This document shows, piece by piece, positions 14,489 to 22,961 of a stretch of 29,862 bases of DNA (positions are counted from its first letter, which is position 1; every line of letters begins with the position of its first letter). Position numbers and translations under genes: made by a program. This DNA comes from CAZEFK01 sp964511405 (GTDB lineage Bacteria > Pseudomonadota > Alphaproteobacteria > Elsterales > Elsteraceae). The stretch covers positions 1 to 29,862 of the forward strand of contig CAZEFK010000082.1 of NCBI GenBank assembly GCA_964511405.1, read 5' to 3'. The notes below the pieces were generated by a model that saw only the letters and a program-made list of their open reading frames with translations, was not told where the DNA came from and searched no databases.

Positions 14489-15518
14489 GCACCTGCTGCC
14501 GGCGGTCGAGGCCGCGGCGCGGGGCCGGTTCGGCCGCTTCCTGCATGGCGTCGAGATCTATCGCCACCATCCCTACCGCCGGACCCTGGCCGATCCGCCG
14601 GTGCGCTGGCAGGACGGCCCGGCCCGCCTGCTCGACTACGGCGCCGACCTGCCCGACCGCGCCCCGGTCCTGCTGGTCGTGCCCTCGCTGGTCAACCGCG
14701 CCTACATCCTGGACCTGACGGCGGAGCGGAGCCTGCTGCGCTACCTTGCCGCAGCCGGCGTGCGGCCGCTGCTGGTCGATTGGGGGTATCCGGGTTCGGT
14801 CGAATGCCGCTTCACCCTGACCGACTATGTCGCCGGCCAGCTCGAGGCGGCGCTCGATGCCGCCCTGGCCCTGGTCGGGGGGCCGATCGGGCTGGCCGGC
14901 TATTGCATGGGCGGGCTGCTGGCCGCCGCGCTCGCGTGCCGCCGGCCGCGCGCCGTCCGCCATCTGGTGCTGCTGGCAACACCCTGGGACTTCCACGCCG
15001 ACCCGGCCACCCGCGAGCGCATGGCCGTGCTGGCGCCGGGCCTGGGCGCCCTGGCGGCGCGCTATGGCGAGCTGCCGGCCGACGGCCAGAACGCCCTGTT
15101 CGCCGGCCTCGACCCGTTCCTGGTGCTGCGCAAGTTCGCCGCCGTGCCGCGGCTGGCCGACGCCGCGCTGGAGGCCTTCGTGGCGCTGGAGGACTGGCTG
15201 AATGACGGCGTCCGGCTGGCCGGGCCGGTGGCGGAGGAGTGCCTGACCGCCTGGTACGGCCGCAACGCCCCCGCCACCCTCGGCTGGCGCATCGCCGGCC
15301 GGCCGGTCGATCCCGGCCGCCTGGGCATGCCGGCGCTGGTGGTGATCCCGAGCGGCGACCGCATCGTGCCGCCGGCCTCGGCCCAGGCGCTGGCGGCGGC
15401 GCTGCCGCGGGCGCAGACGCGGGAGCTGCCGCTCGGCCATATCGGGCTGATGGCCTCAGGCGCGGCCCGCGACCGACTCTGGCGCGATTTGGCCGAATGG
15501 TGCCATGGTCAGGGCTGA
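14283..15518 (+). CDS. phaC: PhaC-like polyhydroxyalkanoate synthase / alpha-beta hydrolase
   Basis: A 411-aa alpha/beta-hydrolase of the PHA synthase type. It contains the synthase lipase box GYCMGG with Cys208 as nucleophile instead of Ser, the acid loop SGDRIVPP (Asp359) and the His loop LGHIGLM (His386). The block VVPSLVNRAYILDLTAERSLLRYL matches PhaC proteins. The length is closer to class III PhaC (about 350 aa) than to class I (about 590 aa). The N-terminus includes RPLPLHLTLAATSW. No ATG exists upstream of the conserved part in this frame; I use GTG 14283, with TTG 14214 or 14238 as alternatives, and no start has a good ribosome binding site. It likely polymerises hydroxyacyl-CoA, but depolymerase or thioesterase activity is possible. 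phaA follows 64 nt downstream. Confidence 0.82.
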   Translation: MTSPSASRPSGPPRLGPRPLPLHLTLAATSWLTSPLACALWSSGSLAWKPPLADAAAALTDAAGGVALEHLLPAVEAAARGRFGRFLHGVEIYRHHPYRRTLADPPVRWQDGPARLLDYGADLPDRAPVLLVVPSLVNRAYILDLTAERSLLRYLAAAGVRPLLVDWGYPGSVECRFTLTDYVAGQLEAALDAALALVGGPIGLAGYCMGGLLAAALACRRPRAVRHLVLLATPWDFHADPATRERMAVLAPGLGALAARYGELPADGQNALFAGLDPFLVLRKFAAVPRLADAALEAFVALEDWLNDGVRLAGPVAEECLTAWYGRNAPATLGWRIAGRPVDPGRLGMPALVVIPSGDRIVPPASAQALAAALPRAQTRELPLGHIGLMASGAARDRLWRDLAEWCHGQG

Positions 15519-15582
15519 CTGGTTCCAGAAATCCGGGCATATCCCCATATAAGCCCCACGGCCACCAGAGAAGGACGCTTCC

Positions 15583-16758
<1,176 letters not shown>

Positions 16759-16771
16759 GCCGCGGGCGCGT

Positions 16772-16795
16772 CCTGGTCAGGTACTCCTGACCAGG
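16772..16795. terminator. Bidirectional hairpin between phaA and flippase gene
   Basis: CCTGGTCAGG and CCTGACCAGG form a perfect 10-bp stem around the tetraloop TACT, 13 nt past the phaA stop. The stop codon and last codons of the convergent flippase gene lie inside the hairpin. There is no T tract on either side. The position between convergent genes fits a bidirectional terminator or transcript-end stabiliser. Confidence 0.65.
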
Positions 16796-18081
16796 CGTCC
16801 GCGCAGGCGCGCGAGGCCGTCGGCCAGGACGGCGGCATCGCGCGCCGTCGGCACGAACAGCGTCCGCGCCGTCAGCCCGAGGTCGCGGCGGGCGAGCCAG
16901 CCGAGATAGCCGGCCGACGCCCATTTCACCGCCACATAGGCTAGGGCGGCGCCGTCCAGCCCGGCCGCCGGCACCAACCAGGCCAGCAGGCCGGCATTGA
17001 GCGCCAGGGTCGCGGCCTCGGCCTTCGACAGCGCCAGGCTGCGGTCGAAGGCCTTGAAGGCCAGGATATAGAAGTCCTTGATCGAGATCGGGATCACCCC
17101 GACCAGCAGGATGCGCACGACCGGCGCCGCGGCGGCGAACTCGCCGCCATAGAGCAGCCGGATCACCAGCGGCGTCACCAGGAACAGGGCCGCCGTGGCG
17201 GCGATCACCAGCAGCAGGGTCAGGCGCAGATAGACGCCGATCACGGCGCCGCGCTCGTGGTCGGCGGCGGCGCAAGCCCGCGGATAGGCGATCATGGTGA
17301 CCGAGCTGCCCAGGGTCGCGGTCATCTGCGCCAGGTTGCGCGACACCACGTAGAAGCCCAGCGCCGCCGGCAGCAGCACCGCCTGGATCAGCATCTGGTC
17401 GATCCGGTCGTTGACCATCTGCACGACGGTCGACGGATGCAGGCGGATCCCGAAGCCGAGCATGGCGCGCATGGTGGCGCCCGGGACGCGCCAGCCGCCC
17501 CAGCCATGGCGCACGCACAGCCAGATCGCCCACGCCATCGGCACCGCCTGGGCGACCAGGAACGCCACGCCGAAGCCCAGGACGTCGGCGCGCCCGACCA
17601 CGAACAGGACGAGGCCGATCGCCAAGTAGCAGCCGGGCAGGGCCAGCCGCATCAGGTTCCAGGAGCCGGTGCGCTGATGGCCGCGCAGCATGTCCAGGAA
17701 GATCGTGCCCAGGATGTTGCAGGGGATGACCAGCATCATCAGCCCGGCCAGGCGGCGGACGTCGGCCGGGTAGCCGGCATAGGCCAGCGGCAGCGCCACC
17801 GACCAGCCGGCCATCATGCCCAGGACCGACAGGCCCACACCCAGCCACAGCGCCGCCGCGAACACCGCCGACGCCGGCTGGCGCCGGTTCGCGCTGAAAT
17901 AGAGGGTGGCGTCGTTGAGGCCCAGCAGCAGCAGATAGGCGATGGTGGTCGGCCACAGCTGGGCCGCCGCCAGCTCGCCGCGGCCGTCGGGCAGCAGCAG
18001 GCGCGCCGACAGGATGCTGCCGCCCAGCTGCAGCAGCTGCAGGAGCCCGGTCGTGACCAGGGTGACCAGGATCGCCTTCAA
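16777..18081 (-). CDS. Polysaccharide flippase (Wzx/MATE-like, MOP superfamily)
   Basis: A 434-aa integral membrane protein with 12 or more hydrophobic helices. The N-terminus (LVTTGLLQLLQLGGSILSARLLLPDGRGELAAAQLWP) is typical of polysaccharide biosynthesis proteins that flip lipid-linked oligosaccharides across the inner membrane. Later segments (FGIRLHPSTVVQMVNDRIDQMLI, GFYVVSRNLAQM, LLYGGEFAAAAPVVRILL) also fit the family. The start is TTG at 18081: AAGGGAG lies about 10 nt upstream and no ATG or GTG occurs before the first helix. No glycosyltransferase genes are adjacent, so the cargo cannot be inferred. It is divergent from the UMP-kinase-like gene. Confidence 0.88.
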   Translation of the reverse strand: MKAILVTLVTTGLLQLLQLGGSILSARLLLPDGRGELAAAQLWPTTIAYLLLLGLNDATLYFSANRRQPASAVFAAALWLGVGLSVLGMMAGWSVALPLAYAGYPADVRRLAGLMMLVIPCNILGTIFLDMLRGHQRTGSWNLMRLALPGCYLAIGLVLFVVGRADVLGFGVAFLVAQAVPMAWAIWLCVRHGWGGWRVPGATMRAMLGFGIRLHPSTVVQMVNDRIDQMLIQAVLLPAALGFYVVSRNLAQMTATLGSSVTMIAYPRACAAADHERGAVIGVYLRLTLLLVIAATAALFLVTPLVIRLLYGGEFAAAAPVVRILLVGVIPISIKDFYILAFKAFDRSLALSKAEAATLALNAGLLAWLVPAAGLDGAALAYVAVKWASAGYLGWLARRDLGLTARTLFVPTARDAAVLADGLARLRGRLVRST

Positions 18082-18184
18082 CGTCTCGCTGCTCCCTTAC
18101 AGGCGGGGCTTGATACTGCCCCCCGATCCAGCCGACAACTGCGCCGCCCGCGCCATCGCCATCCGAGCCCAAAGAGGATCGCCC

Positions 18185-18928
18185 ATGACCCGCTATCGCC
18201 GAATCATGATCAAGCTGAGCGGTCAGGCGATGGCCGGCCCGAGCCACACCATCTTCGGCAAGGACCAGATCGAGCACATCGTCGACCAGATCATCTCGGC
18301 GGTGGAGCTGGGCGCCCAGGTCGCGGTCACGGTCGGCGGCGGCAACATCTTCCGCGGCAATGTCGCGAGCCTGTGGAACATCGAGCGCGCCGAGGCCGAC
18401 AACATGGGCATGCTCGGCACCGTCATCAACGGCGTGATGCTGCGCGCCGCGATCAACGCCCGCATCGACACCGACGTCCGGGTCATGTCGGCGATCGCCA
18501 TCAACCAGATCGCCGAGCCCTACATCCGGCTGCGCGCGGCGCGGCACCTGGACAAGGGCTCGATCGTGATCCTGGTGGCCGGGATCGGCCAGCCCTATGT
18601 CACCACCGACTATCCGGCGGTGCAGCGGGCCTTGGAGATGCGGTGCGAGGCGATCCTGGCGGCCAAGCACGGGGTCGACGGCGTGTTCACCGACGACCCC
18701 AAGCGCAACCCGGCCGCCCGCCGCTACAAGAGCCTGCACTATGACGACGTCATCGCCCAGGACCTGCGCGTGATGGACCAGTCGGCAATGCTGCTGGCGC
18801 GCGACCACGCCCTGCCGATCCACCTGTTCAACTTCGACAGCCCCGACTCGATCCGGCGCATCTGCCTGGGCGAGGACGTCGGCACCTATGTCGGCCGCGA
18901 CGCCACGCTGGGCCTGGCCGACGACTAG
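18185..18928 (+). CDS. Divergent UMP kinase (PyrH) paralogue
   Basis: A 247-aa member of the amino-acid-kinase fold closest to PyrH, which phosphorylates UMP to UDP. Conserved parts are GGGNIFRG (51-58), ADNMGMLGTVING (with the UMP-contact Asp72), RVMSAIAIN, GVDGVFTDDPKRNP, QDLRVMD and ARDHALPIHLFNF. Several normally invariant positions differ. LSGQAMAG replaces LSGEAL.G, GIGQPYVTTD replaces GTGNPFFTTD, and KHGVDGV replaces the usual TKVDGV. It is not in an rpsB-tsf-pyrH-frr operon, so a canonical pyrH probably exists elsewhere and this is a second copy with changed substrate or regulatory role. A GAGGA ribosome binding site (18174-18178) lies 6 nt before ATG 18185; the frame remains open upstream without protein-like sequence. 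Confidence 0.88.
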   Translation: MTRYRRIMIKLSGQAMAGPSHTIFGKDQIEHIVDQIISAVELGAQVAVTVGGGNIFRGNVASLWNIERAEADNMGMLGTVINGVMLRAAINARIDTDVRVMSAIAINQIAEPYIRLRAARHLDKGSIVILVAGIGQPYVTTDYPAVQRALEMRCEAILAAKHGVDGVFTDDPKRNPAARRYKSLHYDDVIAQDLRVMDQSAMLLARDHALPIHLFNFDSPDSIRRICLGEDVGTYVGRDATLGLADD

Positions 18929-18948
18929 GAGATGGCGGAGACACGCTC

Positions 18949-20208
18949 CTAGCGCTCGCCGGCGCGGCCGCTGAGGTCGAGGCCGAGGGCCAGCAGGGGA
19001 TAGACCGCGCCTGTTGCGCACACCGCACCCCAGCCGCCGGCGCTCCAGGCGGCGCCGGCCACGGCCGAGCCGACCGCGCCGCCGACGAAGAAGCAGCCGA
19101 CGAACAGGCCGTTGAGGCGCGCCCGCGCCTCCGGCCGGATCAGGTTGACGAGGCGCCGGCCGAGGGTCTGGTCGACGACGCCTCCCGAATCGAGGAGGAT
19201 CGCGGCCACGGCCAGCAGGGCGATCCCGAGCCCGGGCGCCGCGGCCGGATCGAACCGGCCCCAGCCGGCGCCGGCCACGCCGGCCAGCGCCATCGCCGCC
19301 AGCATCGCGACATGGGCCAGGATGGTGCCCGGCCGGGTCCAGCCGCGGTCGCCCCAGCGGCCGGCCAGCGGGGCCGCCACCGCGCCCGCGGCCCCGGCGA
19401 ACCCGAACAGCGCGATCGCACGGATGCCGAGATCGAAGGGCGGCGCCGATAGCCGCAGCGCCACCGTGGTCCAGAACGCGCTGAACGCGGCCATGGCCAG
19501 CGCGGCATAGAGCGCGCGCCGGCGCAGCAGCCGCTCGGTCCGCATCAACGACCACAAGGACCCGATCAGCTGAGCATAGCCGGGCCCGGCCGGCGGCCGG
19601 CGCCCGGGCACGAAGCGCGCCAGCAGCATACCGATCGCGGTCACCAGCAGGGCCGACAGGGCGAACATCGCCCGCCAGCCGGCCTGGTCGGCGACCAGCC
19701 CGGCCAGCGGACGGGACAGCAGGATGCCGATCAGCAGCCCGCTGCTGACATTGCCCACCACCCGGCCGCGCCGGGCCTCGGGCGCCAGGAAGGCCGCGAC
19801 CGGCACCAGCATCTGGATGACGCTGGAGGTCACGCCGACCGCGAACGACGCCGCCAGGAACAGGCCGGCGTTCGGCGCCGCCGCCGCCGCGCCCAGCGCC
19901 GCGACAGTCGCGGCCAAGGTGCGCAGCACCAGGGCCCTGGTCTCGACCAGGTCGGCCAGCGGCACCAGCAGCACCAGCCCGGCGGCGTAGCCGAGCATGG
20001 TCAGGGTCGCGACCCAGCTCGCCTGGCTGTCGGTCAGGCCCAGCGCCGGGCCGATCAGCCCGATCAGCGGCTGGGCCACGAACAGGTTCATCACGATCAC
20101 GGCGACGGCGGTCGCGAACAGCAGCGTCAGCCCGCCTGTCATGGCCACCGGCGCCGCGGTTGCCGCAGGACGGCCGCTGCGGCCGGAGGTCGCTTCGGTC
20201 ACACTCAT
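18949..20208 (-). CDS. MFS transporter, probable exporter
   Basis: A 419-aa major facilitator with 12 predicted helices. GYAAGLVLLVPLADLVETRALVL is MFS motif A between helices 2 and 3, and FAVGVTSSVIQMLVPVAAFLAPEARRGRVVG resembles the AraJ/YdhP-type efflux group. The second half has the related motif PLAGRWGDRG. The substrate is unknown. ATG 20208 is chosen because AGGG lies 6 nt upstream; an ATG at 20223 has no ribosome binding site. It is divergent from the LysR regulator at 20313, a classical arrangement in which the regulator controls the exporter. Confidence 0.88.
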   Translation of the reverse strand: MSVTEATSGRSGRPAATAAPVAMTGGLTLLFATAVAVIVMNLFVAQPLIGLIGPALGLTDSQASWVATLTMLGYAAGLVLLVPLADLVETRALVLRTLAATVAALGAAAAAPNAGLFLAASFAVGVTSSVIQMLVPVAAFLAPEARRGRVVGNVSSGLLIGILLSRPLAGLVADQAGWRAMFALSALLVTAIGMLLARFVPGRRPPAGPGYAQLIGSLWSLMRTERLLRRRALYAALAMAAFSAFWTTVALRLSAPPFDLGIRAIALFGFAGAAGAVAAPLAGRWGDRGWTRPGTILAHVAMLAAMALAGVAGAGWGRFDPAAAPGLGIALLAVAAILLDSGGVVDQTLGRRLVNLIRPEARARLNGLFVGCFFVGGAVGSAVAGAAWSAGGWGAVCATGAVYPLLALGLDLSGRAGER

Positions 20209-20291
20209 GGACGGCCCTATCATGCTGTTTGCGCAAGAAAGAGCCGGACGTTATGCTCACCCCACACTATGCGGCAATTCAAACATCCTCA

Positions 20292-20307
20292 TTCAGATTA
20301 TGCTGAA
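20292..20307. promoter_or_regulatory. Candidate LysR-type operator
   Basis: TTCAG-N6-CTGAA is a short inverted repeat ending 5 nt before the lysR ATG, in the 104-nt gap between two divergent genes. The heptamer TTATGCT occurs at 20251-20257 and again inside this repeat at 20298-20304. Such paired sites fit autoregulation by a LysR protein, but the motif is short. Confidence 0.35.
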
Positions 20308-20312
20308 GTCGC

Positions 20313-21239
20313 ATGAACACACGTGACCTCGAGGCCTTCGTGGCCGTCGTCGAGACCGGGTCGATCGTCGCCGCTTCGGCCCGATTGAACCTGACCCAGC
20401 CGGGTGTCACCCGGCGGGTGCAGAGCCTGGAGCAGCGCCTGGGCGCCGAGCTGCTCAACCGCCAGTCGAAGCCGCTGCGGCCCACCCCCGCCGGCCGGCA
20501 GGCCTATGAGCTGGGGCGGCGCGTCTTGCGCGCCGTCGACGATTTGGTCGCCGGCGCGGCACCGGGCGGCGAGGTCACGGGCGAGCTGCGGCTGGGCCTG
20601 GCGCCGTTCGTGTCCGACCTGGCCCTGGCCGGGCCGGTCGACCGGCTGCAGGCCGCCTATCCCGGGCTCACGCTGCGGATCTCGTCGGCCTGGTCGCCGG
20701 CCCTCATCGCCCAAGTGCGGGCCAGCGAAATCGACGCGGCGGCGGTGGTCGTCAAGGACGACGCCGGGCCGGCCGCCGACCTTGCCGGCGATCGGCTGGG
20801 CGTCGAATGCGTGGTCCCGGTGGCCGCCCGGTCGCTCGGCGTCCCGCGTCCCGCCACCCTGGCCGACCTGGCGCAGCGCCGCTGGGTGCTGAGCCAGGAT
20901 GGCTGCGGGTTCCGCCAGGCGCTGCAGGCGATCTTCGACCGCGCCCGACTGCCGTTCCAGGTGGCCGTGGAGGCCCTGGGCAGCGACCTGCAGCTGTCGC
21001 TGGTCGCCCGCGGCCTCGGCATCGGCCTGGTCAAGCCCGGCACCTTGGCGACCAGTGCCTACCGCTACGCGGTCGAACGGCTCGATGTTGTCGATTTCCG
21101 GCCGATCGTCCATTGCTGGCTGGTGCACCGGCCGCCCGCCGGCCGATTCGCGGCGCCGCTGGCGCTGTTCCGGCAAGCCCTGACCGAGGCCCTGGCAACC
21201 GAGGCCGCCGCCGATCAGGCGTTGGCGTCGAGCGCGTAG
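20313..21239 (+). CDS. LysR-family transcriptional regulator
   Basis: A 308-aa LysR-type regulator. The winged HTH occupies about residues 1-65 (MNTRDLEAFVAVVETGSIVAASARL, TQPGVTRRVQSLEQRLGAELL), followed by the linker helix and a periplasmic-binding-like effector domain from about residue 90 (GELRLGLAPFVSDLAL through ARGLGIGLVKPG). It probably activates or represses the divergent MFS gene in response to a small ligand. The ATG has only a weak GAAG upstream. Its 3' end overlaps the convergent phoB coding end by 25 nt, which is longer than the 4-nt overlaps elsewhere in the window. Confidence 0.93.
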   Translation: MNTRDLEAFVAVVETGSIVAASARLNLTQPGVTRRVQSLEQRLGAELLNRQSKPLRPTPAGRQAYELGRRVLRAVDDLVAGAAPGGEVTGELRLGLAPFVSDLALAGPVDRLQAAYPGLTLRISSAWSPALIAQVRASEIDAAAVVVKDDAGPAADLAGDRLGVECVVPVAARSLGVPRPATLADLAQRRWVLSQDGCGFRQALQAIFDRARLPFQVAVEALGSDLQLSLVARGLGIGLVKPGTLATSAYRYAVERLDVVDFRPIVHCWLVHRPPAGRFAAPLALFRQALTEALATEAAADQALASSA

Positions 21240-21904
21240 CCGGCCGAGCGGACGGTGCGGATCAGGTCGCGCTCGGCGTCACCGTTGAGCGCCTTGCGCA
21301 GGCGTCGGATATGCACGTCGACCGTGCGCGGCTCGACATAGACATCGGCGCCCCACACCGCGTCCAGCAGCTGCTCGCGGCTGAACACCCGGCCGGGATG
21401 CTCCAGGAGATAGCGCAACAGCCGGAACTCGGTGGGACCCAGGTGGATGTCGCGCGACGCCCGCTTCACCCGATGCCCGACGATATCCATGACGATGTCG
21501 TCACAGGTCAGCATGTCGGCCTCGGCGCCGGGACGGGCGCGCCGCATCACGGCGCGCACCCGGGCCATCAGCTCGGTCGGCGAGAACGGCTTGGTCACGT
21601 AGTCGTCGGCGCCGGAGTTGAGGCCGCGGATCTTGTCGCCTTCCTCGCCGCGCGCGGTCAGCATGATGATCGGGATATTGCGCGCCGCCGGCGTGCGGCG
21701 CAGGCGCCGGCACACCTCGATGCCCGACAGCAGCGGCAGCATCCAGTCCAGGATCACCAGGTCGGGCTTGCGCTCGGCGGCCACGATCAGCGCTTCCTCG
21801 CCGTCGCGCGCCTCGGCCACGCGGTAGCCGTCGCGCTCCAGGTTGTAGCGCAACAGCGTCCCGATCGCCGCTTCGTCCTCGACGACCAAAACCATGGGCT
21901 TCAT
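21215..21904 (-). CDS. phoB: Phosphate regulon response regulator PhoB
   Basis: An OmpR/PhoB-family response regulator of 229 aa that activates Pho-box promoters when phosphate is scarce. The receiver has the acidic pair VEDE (9-11), phosphoacceptor Asp53 in ILDWMLP, Thr83 and Lys105 in YVTKPFSP. The C-terminal winged helix contains LGPTEFRLLRYLLEHPGRVFSREQLLDAVWG and VEPRTVDVHIRRLRKAL, then the typical end IRTVRSAGYALD. It starts within the phoU stop (ATGA overlap, 21901-21904), so translation is coupled to phoU. A Pho box lies upstream of phoU. Confidence 0.96.
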   Translation of the reverse strand: MKPMVLVVEDEAAIGTLLRYNLERDGYRVAEARDGEEALIVAAERKPDLVILDWMLPLLSGIEVCRRLRRTPAARNIPIIMLTARGEEGDKIRGLNSGADDYVTKPFSPTELMARVRAVMRRARPGAEADMLTCDDIVMDIVGHRVKRASRDIHLGPTEFRLLRYLLEHPGRVFSREQLLDAVWGADVYVEPRTVDVHIRRLRKALNGDAERDLIRTVRSAGYALDANA

Positions 21905-22659
21905 TGACCGATATCACTCCCGGGATGCCCGCCGGCGACGCCGATGCCGGTCTGGTCGAACACGGTCAGGCTGGTGGTATCGCCCTTGGGCCGCGCCTCG
22001 CCCAGCCGTTTGCCGGTGGCGATGTAATAGACCAGCTCGGCGACGTTGGTGGCATGGTCGCCCATGCGCTCGATGTTCTTGGCGATGAACAGGATGTGGG
22101 TGCAGGACGTGATGTTCCGCGGATCCTCCATCATGTAGGTCAGGAGTTCGCGGAACAGGCTGGTGTACATCTCGTCGACTTCTTCGTCGCGCCGGCGCGT
22201 AACCTCGGCCTTGTCGGCGTCGCGGTCGGCGTAGGCGTCGAGGGTATCCTTGATCAGTTGCTGGACCAGCCGGCCCATGCGCGGAATGCCCGAGACCGGG
22301 CGGACCGGCGGCGCCTGGTTGATGGCGATCGTCCGCTTGGCGATGTTGGCGGCATAGTCGCCGATCCGCTCCAGGTCGCCGGCGATGCGCAGCGCAGAAA
22401 TGACCGCGCGCAGGTCGTCGGCCATGGGCTGGCGCAGCGCGAGCAGGCGGGTGACCGCGGCTTCGATCTCCTGATTGACCACGTCGATGCGGCGGTCGTT
22501 GCCGACCACCATCTCGGCCAAGCTGGAATCCCGGCGCATCAGGGCCAGGATCGCATCGGCGAGCTGCGCCTCGACCATGCCGCCCATACGGACGATGGTC
22601 TGGTCGAGCTCGCGCAACTCGGTTTCGAAGGCTTTGACCGTGTGCTGGGGAACCGTCAT
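21901..22659 (-). CDS. phoU: Phosphate signalling complex protein PhoU
   Basis: PhoU links the Pst transporter to PhoR and keeps the Pho regulon off when phosphate is ample. The 252-aa product has two PhoU three-helix repeats, each with the E-x3-D metal-binding motif: AGDLERIGDYAANIAKR and AKNIERMGDHATNVAELVYY. The N-terminus HTVKAFETELRELDQTIVRMGGMVE is typical. ATG 22659 is used with AGGAGA upstream; the open frame runs further, to 22725, without family similarity. It is followed by phoB with a 4-nt overlap. The pstSCAB genes that normally precede phoU are missing here, so this pair has its own promoter. Confidence 0.96.
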   Translation of the reverse strand: MTVPQHTVKAFETELRELDQTIVRMGGMVEAQLADAILALMRRDSSLAEMVVGNDRRIDVVNQEIEAAVTRLLALRQPMADDLRAVISALRIAGDLERIGDYAANIAKRTIAINQAPPVRPVSGIPRMGRLVQQLIKDTLDAYADRDADKAEVTRRRDEEVDEMYTSLFRELLTYMMEDPRNITSCTHILFIAKNIERMGDHATNVAELVYYIATGKRLGEARPKGDTTSLTVFDQTGIGVAGGHPGSDIGQ

Positions 22660-22961
22660 CGCTGCATCTCCTGCCGCCCCATCGGCCCACCCGCGGGCAC
22701 GCAGAGTCCAGCGGCCGCGCGCCACGCAGGCGGCGGCCGACGCTGAACGTGGCGAACGGTAGCGTCGGGCCGGGAACTATCCATGACACTTGTATGGCGC
22801 TTGTGTGACAGCGCCACCAGGGCCAGCGGCGGAACCCGGCTGAGCAGAGGGATGGTTGTCGGCATCGGAGCGCGGCAGGATGATATCTGACGGGCCCTAT
22901 CCGACGAAAATTCGTTGACTTTGGGTTTTGGCTGCCAAAATCTCTCTACCGGAGGACAGCC
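22660..22961. other. 302-nt divergent regulatory region between phoU and the AAA ATPase gene
   Basis: No gene is seen. The leftward part holds the Pho box at 22783-22811. The rightward part holds TTGACT at 22915-22920 and the weak -10-like CAAAAT at 22936-22941 (15-nt spacing, so uncertain). A strong ribosome binding site GGAGGA follows at 22951-22956, 5 nt before the ATPase ATG. Confidence 0.6.
22783..22811 (-). promoter_or_regulatory. Pho box with three half-sites
   Basis: Read on the minus strand, the sequence is CTGTCAC-ACAA-GCGCCAT-ACAA-GTGTCAT. That is three 7-bp units at exact 11-bp spacing, with identical ACAA spacers. The first and third units match the PhoB consensus CTGTCAT at 6 of 7 positions and the middle unit is weaker (4 of 7). 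It points toward phoU-phoB and lies about 120-150 nt upstream of the phoU ATG, fitting PhoB autoregulation. Confidence 0.75.
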
